In this document: positions 11,028-22,817 of the stretch, piece after piece
Position numbering within the stretch: the stretch's first letter is position 1
Layout of the letters: each line of letters opens with the position of its first letter
Origin: Lepraria neglecta
Lineage: Eukaryota > Ascomycota > Lecanoromycetes > Lecanorales > Stereocaulaceae
DNA length: 64,000 nucleotides
Direction of reading: 5' to 3'
Assembly (NCBI GenBank): GCA_033220425.1
Contig: CM065650.1
Coordinates: 2,790,001-2,854,000 of the forward strand
Made by a program: the position numbers and the translations under genes
The notes under the pieces: generated by a model
Seen by the model: only the letters and a program-made list of their open reading frames with translations
The model's database searches: none
Told to the model about the DNA's origin: nothing

Positions 11028-11895
11028 GGGCAGCGTATCTTAAGATACTTTTATCCCTGGACTTCCATAACGACTGTCTTATGCGGATGTTCATCTTGAT
11101 AGTAGCGATAAGATTGCACAGCTGTCTGAGAAGTGTTCTTGACCTACCATTTCCATTGAGACATCTTTTATAGGGTACCGAGCTGTCTACTTGTTGCCCG
11201 AAGAGGATCCCTAATTTATTCCAAGCGTGATGAAAATTTTGCCAAGAACAGGTCCTTGCAATGGACGGGAATAGTATGACGATGGCGCTTCTAGGGAAGC
11301 TTTGACCCCGATGATCAATGCGGGATGGGTACAGACCGGCGAAATAGTCTTGGCCGGAGCTGCACTGCAGCCAGGACACCCACTGTCAGCACTACCATGT
11401 AATCACTTATTTCACTAACGATGTCAGGAGAAAGAAGCAAAAGTGCTCTCTATGCAGATGTTTTTGAATAATGTATTGAATATGTATGATGAGAAATCTA
11501 TGGAGCAAATTCTGCATATAAGCATGCGCCACGCTAGTGCCATGAGGTATGCATGTAGAACCATGACAAACGAGAGATTTTCCATCTCAGCGTGGCAAAG
11601 AATAACCTTATTAATTCAGATGCTAGCCGACGCGAGCAACAGTATTGTAATCTCGGACGCAATACTTGGCAAGTTCTCCCTACTGGCCAATGAGACGCAC
11701 AGGAGAGCGTGATGGAGCGGTGGGGTATTGTGGTCCTTACGTGGGGGGATCATGTGGGAATCACAAAAGCTGGGAGGCAGGATGAGGAGACAGACATAGT
11801 CAAAAGGTCACGTCATTTCCTGATCAGTTTGATTACGCTAATAAATGTTTGGAGAACAAAAATTAATACCGCTGGAAAACAAACATTCTCCTTTC
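11028..11895. other. Intergenic interval
   Basis: Short open frames at 11443-11712 and 11709-11912 have no recognisable similarity. Nothing else is seen between the minisatellite and the stop codon of the lyase-family gene. Confidence 0.4.
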
Positions 11896-13361
11896 CTAAA
11901 CACCACCCTTGAAATCTTCACCTCCAGCGGTCGTGTCAATCTCCATGGCATCCCAAAGGCCACAAACCTCAAAAAGCTTGATGGGAGTCACTCCCGACCC
12001 CTGATTACCAGTCACTCCCTCTTTCTGCAGTTTCTCATACGCATTCTTGATGGCGCCGTACGCCGGAGCGATGGCTGCAAAAGAGAAGATCATGATGCGG
12101 AAGCCCATCTCGCGGGCCTCGTCAACCGTGATCAAGGGACTATGACCGTTCTCGACGATGTTAAGCAGCAAAGGCCATGGTGCGAGGTCGATGACGGCTT
12201 GACGTGCTTGCTCTTTGCTTTTGAGACCTTCCAACAAGCCGCAATCGGCGCCGAGGTCGCGAGCAGCGCGCAGACGAGCGATAGATTCGTCGTAACCGAG
12301 TTGTTGATTTGCGTCCGTGCGAGCGATGAGCACGATGTCGGAGTGGGCCTTGTCTTTAGCTGCCTTAGCGGCACGAATACGAGACAGATAGACGTCTAGG
12401 GATACGACTTTCTTGCCAGAGAGGTGGCCACAGCGTTTAGTCAACACTTGGTCCTCGATGTGGAAGCCTGCGACGTTGGCTCGGATGTAATGTTTGACGG
12501 CTAAGGCGATAGTGATAGGGCCTAGATTTATGATTTAGGGGCGGGTTGGTGGAGAGAGCGAGAGGGAGGGAAGATGCTCACCACCATATCCAGTGTCCAT
12601 GTCTGCGATGAGGGGTGGACCGTTATAGTCGAGGTTGGCTATCATGTCGGCTTGCCGAACCATGTCACTGAGTGTGGCCACCCCTAAATCCGCCATGCCG
12701 AGTGCTGAGGCGGTGGTCCCAGCACCAGTCTGGATGGTATTCAGCTTGACAATCTCCTGTATTTAGGGGGTTCTGATACCATATACATGGCGTCGCAGCC
12801 CACTGACAACGCAATGCGAGCAGATAAGCCGTCGTAGACGCCCGGACAGACGATCAAGTCTTTCGTGTCCTCGAGACGACGCTTCAGTCTGGTAGCTGGC
12901 GAAGCGGGGATACCTTCGATGTGGCCATTCATAGCGGCGGGTGGAGGGGCAACCTTGTTCATGAAGCCATCTGAGGAGGAAGAAACGGCATTCTCGGTGG
13001 CAAATGTATCGTTAATCTTATCGGTGAGAGGGTCTGCTTGGTAGAGGGTGTGCGTTCCGCATGGCTTGAGATCGCTTTTCATTGTATCAACAACAGGGTC
13101 TGCCTTGGTCAAGTCGTCCATTCCAAGTGGGAAGGGGTCGCACTGGGCTGCTAGTGGAGTAGGAGCCTCGTGAGTGTTGATGCTAACATTGGGCACGCCA
13201 ATAACTCCAGTTTTGGAGTCGTGTGTTGCTGGTGAAATGACCAATTCTTGGACCTGATCCTTCAAGGACGGTTTGAGGGCGACGTCGACGGTGAAGCCAT
13301 CGACTGGTGGTCTTGTTTCCGACTCCATACGAGGCATCGTGGGTAGCAGAGTAAGAAACAT
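11896..13361 (-). CDS. Isocitrate lyase/PEP mutase superfamily enzyme
   Basis: Carbon-carbon or carbon-phosphorus lyase of the ICL/PEPM fold (oxaloacetate hydrolase, methylisocitrate lyase and phosphonomutase relatives); exact substrate unknown. Exons 12780-13361, 12582-12729 and 11896-12521 sum to 1356 nt (451 aa), with introns GTATCA...CCAG and GTGAGC...CTAG. The first ~145 residues are a disordered extension not usual for the family. The barrel begins at TKDLIVCPGVYDGLSARIA, followed by the metal-binding DMDTGYGG, then HIEDQ and the mobile-loop active-site KRCGH (KKCGH in isocitrate lyase). IARTDA and LLEG complete the core. The first ATG (13361) is used; Mets at 13337 and 13328 are alternatives. 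A role in oxalate formation is possible but cannot be settled from motifs. Confidence 0.87.
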
Positions 13362-14992
13362 CCGTCTTTCGGGGATTCAAGAAAAGGCAAGTGTTGCTTG
13401 CAAGTCTGGTAAGGGAAGTGTAGAATCTGTGAGGTTTCAGTCCGTGTGATGAGCCCGGGAAAGTGCCCATTTTAACTATCTCTGCTGGTCACGCCTTCGT
13501 GAGCATTATCGGTACTCCTGAGATCGTCAAAAGCAACTCAATTGCCAAGGACGCATATATGCACGCTGCAGCTTCATGCGGCAATGATCACGAAGGCTTT
13601 TGTATATTTTGGTGGAGACATCCCTCAATGCATTCTCCAATGTAGCAGAGCCCAGACAATCTGACCGGGGTGGGATGAAGATTATTCCAAGCCAAGGAAA
13701 CACACGTTAGCATGGAAGTCTATCCTGCATATCCGATTGAATACTCTACTGAATGTACGGAAAAGATTGGAGGGAAGAAATATTGTTGCAAATGCATGCT
13801 AGGTCTTCGAACGAGGTTCACCTGATGGCGGAACAAAGCGACTTGGAAGACAATGATTCACCACTGCAGTGGTCGCCGTTTCTCCCAGAGATGCGTATAG
13901 AGAATTGTAGCAAAGAATACGTAGTTTATGGATTGAAGATTAGATCCTCAGAGGAGGCTAGTCGCCTCCGCATGAACCCACGACTTGATTTTCACATGCC
14001 AAGCCCATCAACTGTCTTCGAGCTGCATATGCAAAGCATCGTGCAAGAAGAGAACATCTTTCTCCGAATAACGATTGGGTCCTTCAACGGGTGAGCTGCG
14101 TCTTTAGTTGGATGGACCCTTAGAGCGAAGCCAAGACTTGAATCTTCCCAGATTATTAGTGACCGAGGCATCCATGCGCCCGCCGGTCTCCGAACACCAC
14201 AGCATCCATCATTTCTGGGAATCACAACATCTGAGCTCAGTAAAAATCTTTCTTCGGTGTCCAATCCAATTGGGAAGTATCATGGCAGAGAAGAAAGAAA
14301 AAGATCAAGCAAGAGACCATTGACGGAGTGGCAGGGGCTACTCGAATATTTGCAGACTTTTGGGTGTAACTCTCTTATGGCGCACAAGCTCTCTTTTCGG
14401 GAAGTTGTTATCCGCCGCCGACAAGTCCGCAGAATGGTCTGCCAAGCCGGAATAGCCGCTCCGCCTAGCTCCCCGCACATGGTGATGCGTTGAAGCAAAT
14501 ATCGACCTATGGACTGACTCGACGAGAGTACGCAAGTGCGCCAAGACCTCGGGACGGGAAGCAGAAAGTAATAGTCCTAGGCGTGAGGCCGTTCCATCCC
14601 TCGATTCCTGAACCAAGTAGACTCTCCTCTGGATGCCCTTTCGTCCGAGAGTGGGTCTGTGGAATAGCATGTGTAGATGCTTTGAATGAAAGCACGTCAG
14701 GACGCCGAGAGCCAAGGCGCTCGGTGAAGTATTCCGGAGCAAGTCGCGACGCTGTTGCATTGAAAGGCTTTGCAATGCCCCATGATGGAAAAGTGGAAGC
14801 CCTATGAGGAACGCAGCCTCTTCCACGTGAGCCATCAGAATAAAATGCCAAGCTTGGTGCAGACCCACAATGTTGAACTAATATCATGTCGATGAACTGA
14901 ACCAACAACGCCGTGGCAGCCTCCTTGACCGAGTTATTCTACCCGCTCTCATCCACTCGATAAGCAGAAGATTGTATCATAAATTGACAGAC
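13362..14992. other. Long interval without a recognised gene
   Basis: About 1.6 kb. A 113-codon frame at 13753-14094 and several mutually overlapping frames on both strands at 14280-14908 show no family resemblance, and their overlap suggests chance or decay. The first 100-200 bp presumably carry the promoter of the lyase-family gene. No repeat was recognised. Confidence 0.4.
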
Positions 14993-15917
14993 ATGGCTGC
15001 CGCATCTCTCCAGACGGAGATAGAGAAAGGTGAGGGCATTCCACCGGGATGATGTCCGGCGAAGGGGTCCAAAGACCAACCAGGACCGACGCAACGACTG
15101 AGATAATATCTCACTGCTGAAGTGACCACAAACCACACGGATATCCTCCTACTGTCCTGTGGCTTTATATCTGGACTAGTCGACAGTACAATCTACAACA
15201 CCTACGGGACTTTTGTTTCCATGCAGACGGGTGCACTCAACCCTTTCCTCCCCTCCCTTCCTCTGCAATTCTCGAATGCCTTTAGCATAACGCTAAACGG
15301 TCATCCCAGGCAATACCATCTTCCTTGGTCTTGGTGGCGCCACCCCCCATGACACGTCAAAACCATTTGGTTGGGCGAAATCCCTCACCTCAATCACCTG
15401 CTTTTGCACGGGCTGCTTCTTCTTCTCTCACACATCTCGTTTACTCGGCCCTCTCCGCCGCGGCGCCCTTGTTGCATCCTTTCTCCTCTAGCCTATCATG
15501 ATTCTCATTGCCGCAGCAATCGTACAGGGCGGCGTGGCCAACGGATCTCTCGACACTATTACCAATGATATAGACTGGAGATCAGAACTTCCTATCGCCT
15601 TGCTAAGTTTTCAGTCCGCCGGCCAGATCGTTGGTAGCCGTGTCTTGAACCTGGCAGAGATCCCAACGGTTGTCCTTACATCAATGCTTCATGATGTGGC
15701 CACGGATCCAAAGCTGTTAGCTTCCCCGCGGACCAATGTAAAGAGAAATAGGAGGGTACTTGCATTCTTGGGGACTCTCGTGGGCGCTGTTGCTGGAGGC
15801 TTTGTATCGGAGGCGACTGGGAGAATTCAGATCCCGCTGTGGATAGCTGGAGGTTTTAAAATAGTGGTCACGATTGCTTGGACGGTGTGGCCGGAGCGGA
15901 TATCTAGTGCTGTGTGA
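14993..15917 (+). pseudogene. DUF1275 paralogue with nonsense mutations
   Basis: Second copy of the DUF1275 family, opposite in orientation to the intact copy at 9817-10811 and sharing its intron position and most motifs: GFISGLVDSTIYN, YGTFVSMQTG, LSFQSAGQIVGSR and KRNRRVLAFLGTLVGAVAGG. The frame opens at ATG 14993, then carries a TGA about 20 codons in and a TAA shortly before LTAEVTTNHTD. After a clean intron (15231-15309) a TAG at 15489-15491 stands where the family has Gln (SFLL-Q). The rest to 15917 is open. The TAA and TAG fit CAA-to-TAA and CAG-to-TAG changes. No frameshift is needed, so decay appears to be by point mutation only. Confidence 0.87.
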
Positions 15918-18599
15918 TTTCCAAGATGTTGATTAGGCCAACGTCCACTGATGAAGATATTGTGCACCCTCATGTTCGAATGATCAAAGCCTCGCAAGTC
16001 TGATCGACTTTGCTTTTCGCTAGCCAAGCTGTACAGACAATCGTAAGCCTAGATACCACCGATAGGCTAGAGAGTCACCTTCCGCGCAGTGTCGTTACGC
16101 TTGTTCATTCGATGTCCATCGTTCCTTGACTTTCAGAAGAGACTTGCATTCCATGAGATGAGATAATCGGCGGACACCCGAACGAAAATGTCGCAACCGT
16201 AACGTTCTTGACGCTGCACAGAATCCCGTTTTTCTTCCATCACGTCCCTGCCGAAATCTATGTCGCATTCTGCTGCTTCCTTGTTCTGGTTTTTCGTCGT
16301 TCACGGTCTCTACTTCCATGAGTGCATCTAATTATGATGACGATGGAGTATCCAATCCCACGAAAGATTCTGAGTGGAGCACCAGGGACCTACGAATCGG
16401 CATTCAGAAGCGTCAGCCTTGATGGAAGTTGCTCAAGGCAGCAGTGAATACTCACGCGACTGTCTAGATCATATGGCAATGTGGAAGTCCAAGATGCGAT
16501 CCACGTCTCTGCCATGGCAACATGGGCATGAGCATAATGGTCAAGAAATGTGTCTGCTGAAATGACGATGTAAATGATAGGCGAGTTGGGGGAGGGGTTG
16601 TTGGTTACGGTATTGGTCTTGTTCGCGCAATGACCTCGTGTAGTTTGGCCAATATCTTCTGATTATCCTCCTGAGCAACGATAGCATGTAGTAGCCCAGC
16701 GGTGAACTTGATGTCGGTTTGACTTGAGGAGAGATGAGAGTAAAGTGGAGCTATTTCAGCGCTAAGTCCAAGCCTATCTCTGGAAGGAAGAGCTGATGCG
16801 GCTGGGAGTAACTGCAAAGTGCCTATAAACCTAAGAGCCAGACCTTTTCCGACTGTCCTAATTAGCTAGGTTGGAAAAGAGTTGTACGTTCCACCTGCCC
16901 AAGTCAGTGAGAAGTTTCTCATAATAAACTGGCGAGTCCGTTCGCAATGGGATATGTGGACTTGAATGTGGAGAGGACAGTTTTGAACTCGTCCTTGACT
17001 GGATTGGCCTGATTGGCCTGAAGCTCGCTCTCAGAGAACCCAGCGATGAAGTGCCTTTTATATTGCGAAGTGACCGGTACAATTTGCGCCAACAAAATTA
17101 TTCTTCTGGCGACGGGCATATTTCCCGGCCTCCCCCTCCAATCCTTTGTCCGGCGCATATAAAGTCACCTACAACTATAAAGGTACTCAGCGGGTAATCC
17201 TTTGGTTTTTAAAGGAATTTGAAGACCACAGCTTTGCGCAAATTCGCGATCAGCTCTTGCACCTTCCCCGAGATCATCTACGCAGTGATGCAGCCCTGTT
17301 GTGGGGGATTTTGTGCCGCAGATCCAGTGCGCTGATCCCACCTACCTCCTTCCCCAATGTTCTGGCTCCATGCGCTTCCGAAGGCGTTTCCCAAATCTTG
17401 CTGAGAACTTCTGATTTGCAGGGCGCGCGGATAGGGCTGAAAATAGCCTATCAGCGGGATCAGCAAATAGCGCCCGCTAACAGGTTCGATTTCAGTGCAT
17501 TCAGCACCTCCGGCTTGCAAACAGCAGGATCAGCAGGATCAGCAGCATTCAGCAAATCACGTGATTGCCGAATAAGCAAAATGTTGATCTTCTATGATCG
17601 TCGCCATCGACGGCAGTGACTCCCTCGGAGCACCATCAACACCAGCTGAAGACGGACCCCGGAATCGTGCGATTAGGCCCAAATTCTCGCGTGGTGGACA
17701 CATGTAGCCATCCTGGGGGTTTAGTTATGGTGTCGAAGTGCCGCAATCATTACGCGTGGTCATACAACTTTGGGGGATAATTTTTGGGGCTGCTTGGGGC
17801 TTATAGTTACTGATCCTGCTGATTTCTCGGCCCGCAATTGACATGCTTGCGGCCTGCTGATAGCGCCGAACTAGCTGTGACGCTAATGACAGAAACTTTT
17901 GGGAAAGCGCGATGTCGGAGATCAAGGAAGATAATTTATATTCATGTAATCAGCACGGTGACCTCACCACCTCAGCCGACCAGGCGGTAGCCCCCTCATC
18001 GATGGTCCCTACCATCGAGCTCCAATGTATCGCTCATGGCAAGAATGAAGCGGAGTCGGCAGAAGGCTAGATCTTGTCGCTGGGAACTAGGGGATTTTTG
18101 TCCGTATGGTGTCAGTTGTGATTGGGGGAGAAGATCGGGGATGGAGTTCTTGGGTGGAATTAGTCCAGTGAGATGACGCTTTACAAGATTACTTCGGGTT
18201 GTATCCAGAGCGGGTTGAGGGATTCTTCTCTATTGAAAGGGTGGCATCTTATTTGTGGGTCGTCGTGAAGAATCAATGGCTTGATGCCGCCGAGCCTGCC
18301 AGGATTAGGTTGGATTGTGGGTATATTGCTACAGATTTTGGGTATGAATGCTTTTGAAAATGTCTCATGGGTATCTTGAATTTTCTTTGTTCCAATTAAA
18401 ACGCCTCATCGGATAGCGTTCGATACTTCTAACTTTGACAGCGACGTCATCGAGTTGTGCCACCCACAGCGACCCTGCGAGTGCGTTCACCGAGGTCTAC
18501 ATAAGGAGTAGAGATATATATTCCCCTGTACCAGTCCCTCGAAGTGAAAGGTTGTGGTGTCTCTTTCTCCAAGACTAAATTGGCCCCCTAACCTCGATT
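15918..18599. other. Long interval without a recognised gene
   Basis: About 2.7 kb. Minus-strand frames at 16605-16850 (LHAIVAQEDNQKILAKLHEV) and 16919-17158 have protein-like composition but no recognisable family and no joined model. They may be remnants. An inverted-repeat segment lies at 17526-17826 (separate entry). Just before the oxalate decarboxylase start a TATA-like ATATATA occurs at 18514-18520, about 80 bp upstream of the ATG. Confidence 0.4.
17526..17826. repeat. Inverted repeat, possible small DNA-transposon remnant
   Basis: The left end carries ATCAGCAGGATCAG and the right end its exact reverse complement CTGATCCTGCTGAT, about 270 bp apart. A partly matching TAGCGCC-type sequence lies outside each arm. 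The enclosed DNA contains no coding capacity. This geometry suits a MITE-like remnant or a chance inverted pair in a TCAGCA-rich region. No target-site duplication was identified. Confidence 0.4.
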
Positions 18600-20112
18600 A
18601 TGGCCTCTTACACCGGTCTTCTAGCTGCGTGCTTGGCAGCGACTCTTATATCAACGTCTGCTGCGGCGCCTGCGTCTATGCCCACTACCCAAGCTGCAGG
18701 CCCGCCTGGCGCGACTGGTCAATTGTATGGCCCTGAGACCCTCGAAGGCCCAGGAGGGGAGCCGGTCGATACAGCAGATTCTGCTATCGTGTCCCATTAC
18801 GATCTGGTCCCAGGGCAACAAGAAGAGGCAGACATAGGATTATATCTCGATCTCAGCGCGGTTCGGAGTCCCCAGCCGATTCGCGGTACAAATGGTGGCA
18901 CAGACCCTGGGCCACGTTCGTTGTCAATTTTCCTCTGGGACAACGAGTTTTGCTAACTCTATTCAAGAGAATTTGATGTATGAGAAAGCCAATCCAGACT
19001 TATACGCTCGCCCCGGCACCGACGCTGGGGACGTTAGGAACGCGAAGTGGCCCATGGGTCTCAGTACCAATAGACCAGGGCTCAACGGCGCAGGGTTCGC
19101 TCGTCAGCAGAACACCGATGAGCTTCCAGCAGCTACTGCAATGGCTGGCGTAGATATGCGACTATCACCACATGCTTATCGTGAACTCCACTGGCATTCG
19201 GCTGGGGAATGGTCATACATTTTGAACGGCAGCGTAAGGGTGGGAGCTATGGATGACCTTGGCCAGACGACCTACGATGACCTGACCACAGGAGATGTAT
19301 GGTTTTTTCCAGCGGGCATGCCTCATTCAATTCAAGCTCTCGGTGAGGGCGCCGAATTCCTGCTTGTTTTTGATGATGGTAGCTTTTCCGAAGATGCCAC
19401 CGCCCTTGTCTCTGAGCTTTTTCTTAGAACTCCTAAGCAAGTCCTTGCCAAGGACTTGAAGACCGATATTTCCGCCTTCGACAACATCCCCCAAGATGAG
19501 CTTTATATCTTCCCCGGCACGCCCGCCCCTGCAAATCTTTCCGCCCAAAACATTACCGGACCTGGCGGAGCGATTCCCAAAAATCAAGCTTACACCTACC
19601 ATTTCTCCGATCAACAACCCTACGTCGTTCCAGGCGGCTCTGTCAAGATTGTCGACCCTACTACTTTTCCCGTCTCGACCATCAGTGTTGCGTTGGTGAC
19701 AATTGAGCCAGGGGCTATGCGCGAAATCCATTGGCATCCCACCAGCGATGAATGGAACTTCTTCATCGCTGGTAATGCACGTATCACTATCTTTCAGGCA
19801 CCTCAGGCGTCCCAGACTTTCGACTATGCTGAGGGTGATGTGGGTTATATCTCCGCCACGGAAAGCCACTATATTGAGAACACTGGCGACGTCCCAGTGG
19901 TATTGTTGGAGTGTCTCAGGGCGCCAAAGTTTACTGATATCTCAGTCGCTCAGTGGCTGAGTTTGACGCCTCCGCAGGTGGTCAAAGATACCATTCACTT
20001 GTCCGACCAGGTTATTGCCAACATCCCGAAGTATAAGCAGTACATTATCCCTGGGAACACGAACTACACGACCACGAACTTTACGGTAAATGGGAACGCT
20101 ACGCCCTCATAA
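18600..20112 (+). CDS. Secreted bicupin oxalate decarboxylase
   Basis: Manganese enzyme converting oxalate to formate and CO2, secreted to the cell wall or medium. Exons 18600-18915 and 18968-20112 join in frame to 1461 nt (486 aa). The 52-nt intron has the branch site TGCTAACT and ends CAAG. An N-terminal signal peptide (MASYTGLLAACLAATLISTSAAA) precedes two cupin domains. Cupin 1 has metal ligands in ELHWHSAGEW plus the His of FPAGMPHS, and cupin 2 has REIHWHPTSDEW plus SHYIEN. The lid segment FSEDAT follows cupin 1, as in decarboxylases, not oxalate oxidases. Length and motifs match fungal oxalate decarboxylases, and all ligands are present. It lies about 5 kb from a lyase of the superfamily that includes oxaloacetate hydrolase. 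Confidence 0.95.
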
Positions 20113-20329
20113 GACGAAGCACGCATCTGACAAGGACAAAGTTAGTCGGATGCGGATCTTCGGGCGAATATATATTTCATTGGATGTTCAAAAGCGTTCG
20201 TTACGTCCACAAAAATCCAGACCTCATCAGATCCTTCATGTATGCTGCCTACTAAATCCACCAATCTCAAACATTGCTACTCGGTCAGTCTCTCCATCCC
20301 CTCCCCAAATCTTCCCTCCCACACTCCAA

Positions 20330-20860
20330 TCAAATCGTCCGAATCTCAACCCACATCCCCGTATGCTCATGCCCCTCGAACTCCGCATCCCCTTCATTCG
20401 CCAACAGCACAGTCGCCGTCCTAGCTTTGTAGCCTACCGTTATATCGTCAATGGAGTTGCCTACCATGATCAACCCCTCTCCTAAATCCTCAAGTCCTCA
20501 CGCATTAGCTATATGCAATATACTAGCTGGATCTTGTTTCGGCGGGTGGAAATCCTGTGTTACGATGGGGCCGAAGGTTTTCCCGGGTAGGAAATTTTGC
20601 AGGAAGTGCGTTACTGGCGCACTGGATCATTCACATCAGAGAGGAAAGACCTTTTCTATGTCGTGACCGGATCCACCCCCACACCCATGCTCCTGAAACC
20701 ATGTAAAGGAGATAACTCCGGCACTTATTCGAGATTCCGCGTACAAAGTCCCATCCTCACCTGTCTGCTTTCGAGATACAAGATTATTTCTATGAGTTCG
20801 GGCTGCGGTTATGGCTCTAGCGATGGACGAAGATGATGCAGGATCGCCACCTCTCATTTC
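20330..20860 (-). pseudogene. HAD-superfamily hydrolase remnant
   Basis: Minus-strand remnant of a haloacid-dehalogenase-like phosphatase. In order it shows PQPELIEIILYLESRQVRMG, then motif II (LCTRN), FLPGKTFGPIVTQDFHPPK, DPASILHIA, motif IV (MVGNSIDD, where GDSIDD is expected) and TATVLLANEG. Lesions: a stop directly after LCTRNLE; at least one frame change between ~20600 and 20730; TGA at 20498-20500 where Trp is expected (A-W-GLED); and Asp-to-Asn in motif IV. The N-terminal motif I (DxD) was not found. The region upstream to ~21070 may hold degraded N-terminal sequence. The family call rests on several collinear blocks. Confidence 0.75.
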
Positions 20861-22817
20861 ATTGAGGCGGGGATGGGTTAGTGGAGTAGCGAGAAGTCAA
20901 CGGTGGATAGTGATATTTATGGATGTTGACGTCGCCGTGAGGATCTTCGACCAGGTGTGCAGCAGCGTCCAAGCGGTTGTTGTGGCCATGGACATCGTCG
21001 AGGCTTGCAAGCTCCATAGGCTGCCGCGAGCCTAGATAGTAGCAAACTCTGGGTTTGTCGGAGTAGTGGTGCACGTTGTTGGGTTTTCGACGATCGATGG
21101 TACTTCCGCTGGCGTAGAGGCGGCATCATCATTCACGCGAAAGTCAAAATCAGCTTCGGATCCGTTGAGAGCCTGTGGAGTAAGGTAATCAGCGAAATCA
21201 AAGAGACTTAAGCCTTTCGCGGTTTACGTCTGCGAGTGAATGAGACGAGTGAGAACGGGGCCGGAGGACAAACCGGTTCACCGGATCGTTGCTCCGAAGA
21301 AAACGTGCAAGTTACGAGTTCGATTCCCGTTGTATAAAGTATAATATGTGCCAAGAAATCCAATCTAACCCGGATCAAAGATGACCCAAACATTGATATA
21401 CTTGTGTAGAGAACGGCTTGTGTAAGGCGTCAATCCTGGCATCTGGAAATTTGGCAGACGTGACGACTCTCAAGCTCAAGCACAAGGGGGGCCTCCGAAT
21501 ACTCTTTCAGTTAGTAGAAATGAGGAGTCTTCTTGTCAGCCGCGCAAAAGCGGCCTTGGCTTCTCTTCGACCTTTGGAGTCGACATTGGATCTAGAAACG
21601 AGCATTCTCATTTGTACCCCCGAAAGTCTGGGGATGAACCTGTAGAATGACAGTGTAAATACGTCATGTGTCTGCTAAAAAGGAAACCGATATGATCGTA
21701 CTAGATGGGATCCGGAACGCGTTACGGAAATAGAATTGTTTAACGTATTTGAAACAGCAGAAGGATATGGAATTGGCCAAGCGCGGTGCCAGACCGTGTC
21801 TTTTCAATGAGGAGGGGCCTTTTATTATGGCCTCTCGTTGGGGGGGTGGCCTCTAAAGGAATCTCAATGACCAAGCTGCGCGCGAAGTTAAGTGGGTGTC
21901 TTGTGTACCAACGCCGCATGATTCTGCAAGTACATTATGCCTGTCAGATCGACGTAGTAACCCGGGTGAGGGCACGTGATCGGCTGCCCGTCCGGGTAAC
22001 GGCGAAGGTGTTCACGAAAGAAGTGCTTCTTCTAGCTGAGGCAGAAAACATATTGAGTAGGTTTGTGTTTAATCGGGAGAGAATCTGAAAGGCTCTACGT
22101 TTAGTGTTAGATCCCATTTAAGCTTAATATTCGAAGCGAAAGTATTATAGATCTACCCCCGCGTGATGAGGACTACGCTATTAGTATATAGACTAGAGTA
22201 TACTTACATCTGCAAAGTTTTTTCCTGCCTCGGGGGGCGCCTCAGTAGCCCCCGAGGCTATGAGCGGGGTGCGCCAGAAAGCTAGCTTAGGAGCGCCTCT
22301 AGGGGCCACCGAGGCCCCAGAGTAGCGCCCTTACATTACATGAATATTTCAATATTGGAATCTATATATACGTTGTGCAAATGATTATTAAATGCAGGTA
22401 GGAAAATGATTCCCTAGTGCTGCCAAGATTTCAAGGTGTCACAACCGTCCCTAATATCTCACCTTTGAAAGAAACTGATGCTGGAAGACTCCAATTATTC
22501 AACTACCTCCTTCGAAATCCAACAGCTATACTAGTCCTTGGTCCGTACCACAAGTCTGGTAGCTAACCTACTCAAGAGCCCTCAGGAGCCACATCTGAAA
22601 TAAGGTCCCAAATAATCTATAAGCTTCCTAGTTTATCGAATATTATGAAATCCAGAGCCAACAGTGGACTGGTAATGATAATGATTTGGAATGGAACCGA
22701 GTGGAATAGGTGCTGCTATACGAGAGGAATAACTGCTGCACTCATTGAGGCAGTCCTATTGTAGTAATTGGCCCGTGGCTTAGGATGGTAAGAATTTCTT
22801 AGCACAGCTCCAAACAT
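20861..22817. other. Long interval without a recognised gene, partly repeat-like
   Basis: About 2 kb. No coherent protein was recognised. Around 22090-22210 the DNA becomes TA-rich (TATTATAGATCTA, TATATAGACTAGAG), typical of an old mutated repeat, and adjoins a GC-rich palindromic patch (next entry). The rest shows only short frames. Confidence 0.4.
22216..22330. repeat. GC-rich palindromic patch
   Basis: Within TA-rich DNA lies CCTCGGGGGGC, a 9-nt loop, then GCCCCCGAGG, a near-perfect inverted repeat. A second GAGGCC/GGCCACCGAGG cluster follows. The 11-mer CCCCCGAGGCT also occurs in the relic near 9285, so both patches may derive from one repeat family. Origin unproven. Confidence 0.5.

Noticed and set aside
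10594-11379. 261-codon minus-strand frame with repeated Phe-Asn-Cys-Pro
   Set aside because: It arises from translating the 12-bp minisatellite and overlaps the true DUF1275 first exon.
11443-11712. 89-codon plus-strand frame
   Set aside because: Met-rich, no conserved features, no neighbouring exons.
14280-14908. Several overlapping frames of 70-176 codons on both strands
   Set aside because: They overlap one another on opposite strands, and none resembles a known family.
17146-17619. 157-codon plus-strand frame
   Set aside because: Covers repeat-like TCAGCA-rich DNA; composition not protein-like and no family match.
21300-21340. GTTCGATTCC, a T-loop-like sequence
   Set aside because: No acceptor, D-arm or anticodon arm could be fitted around it.
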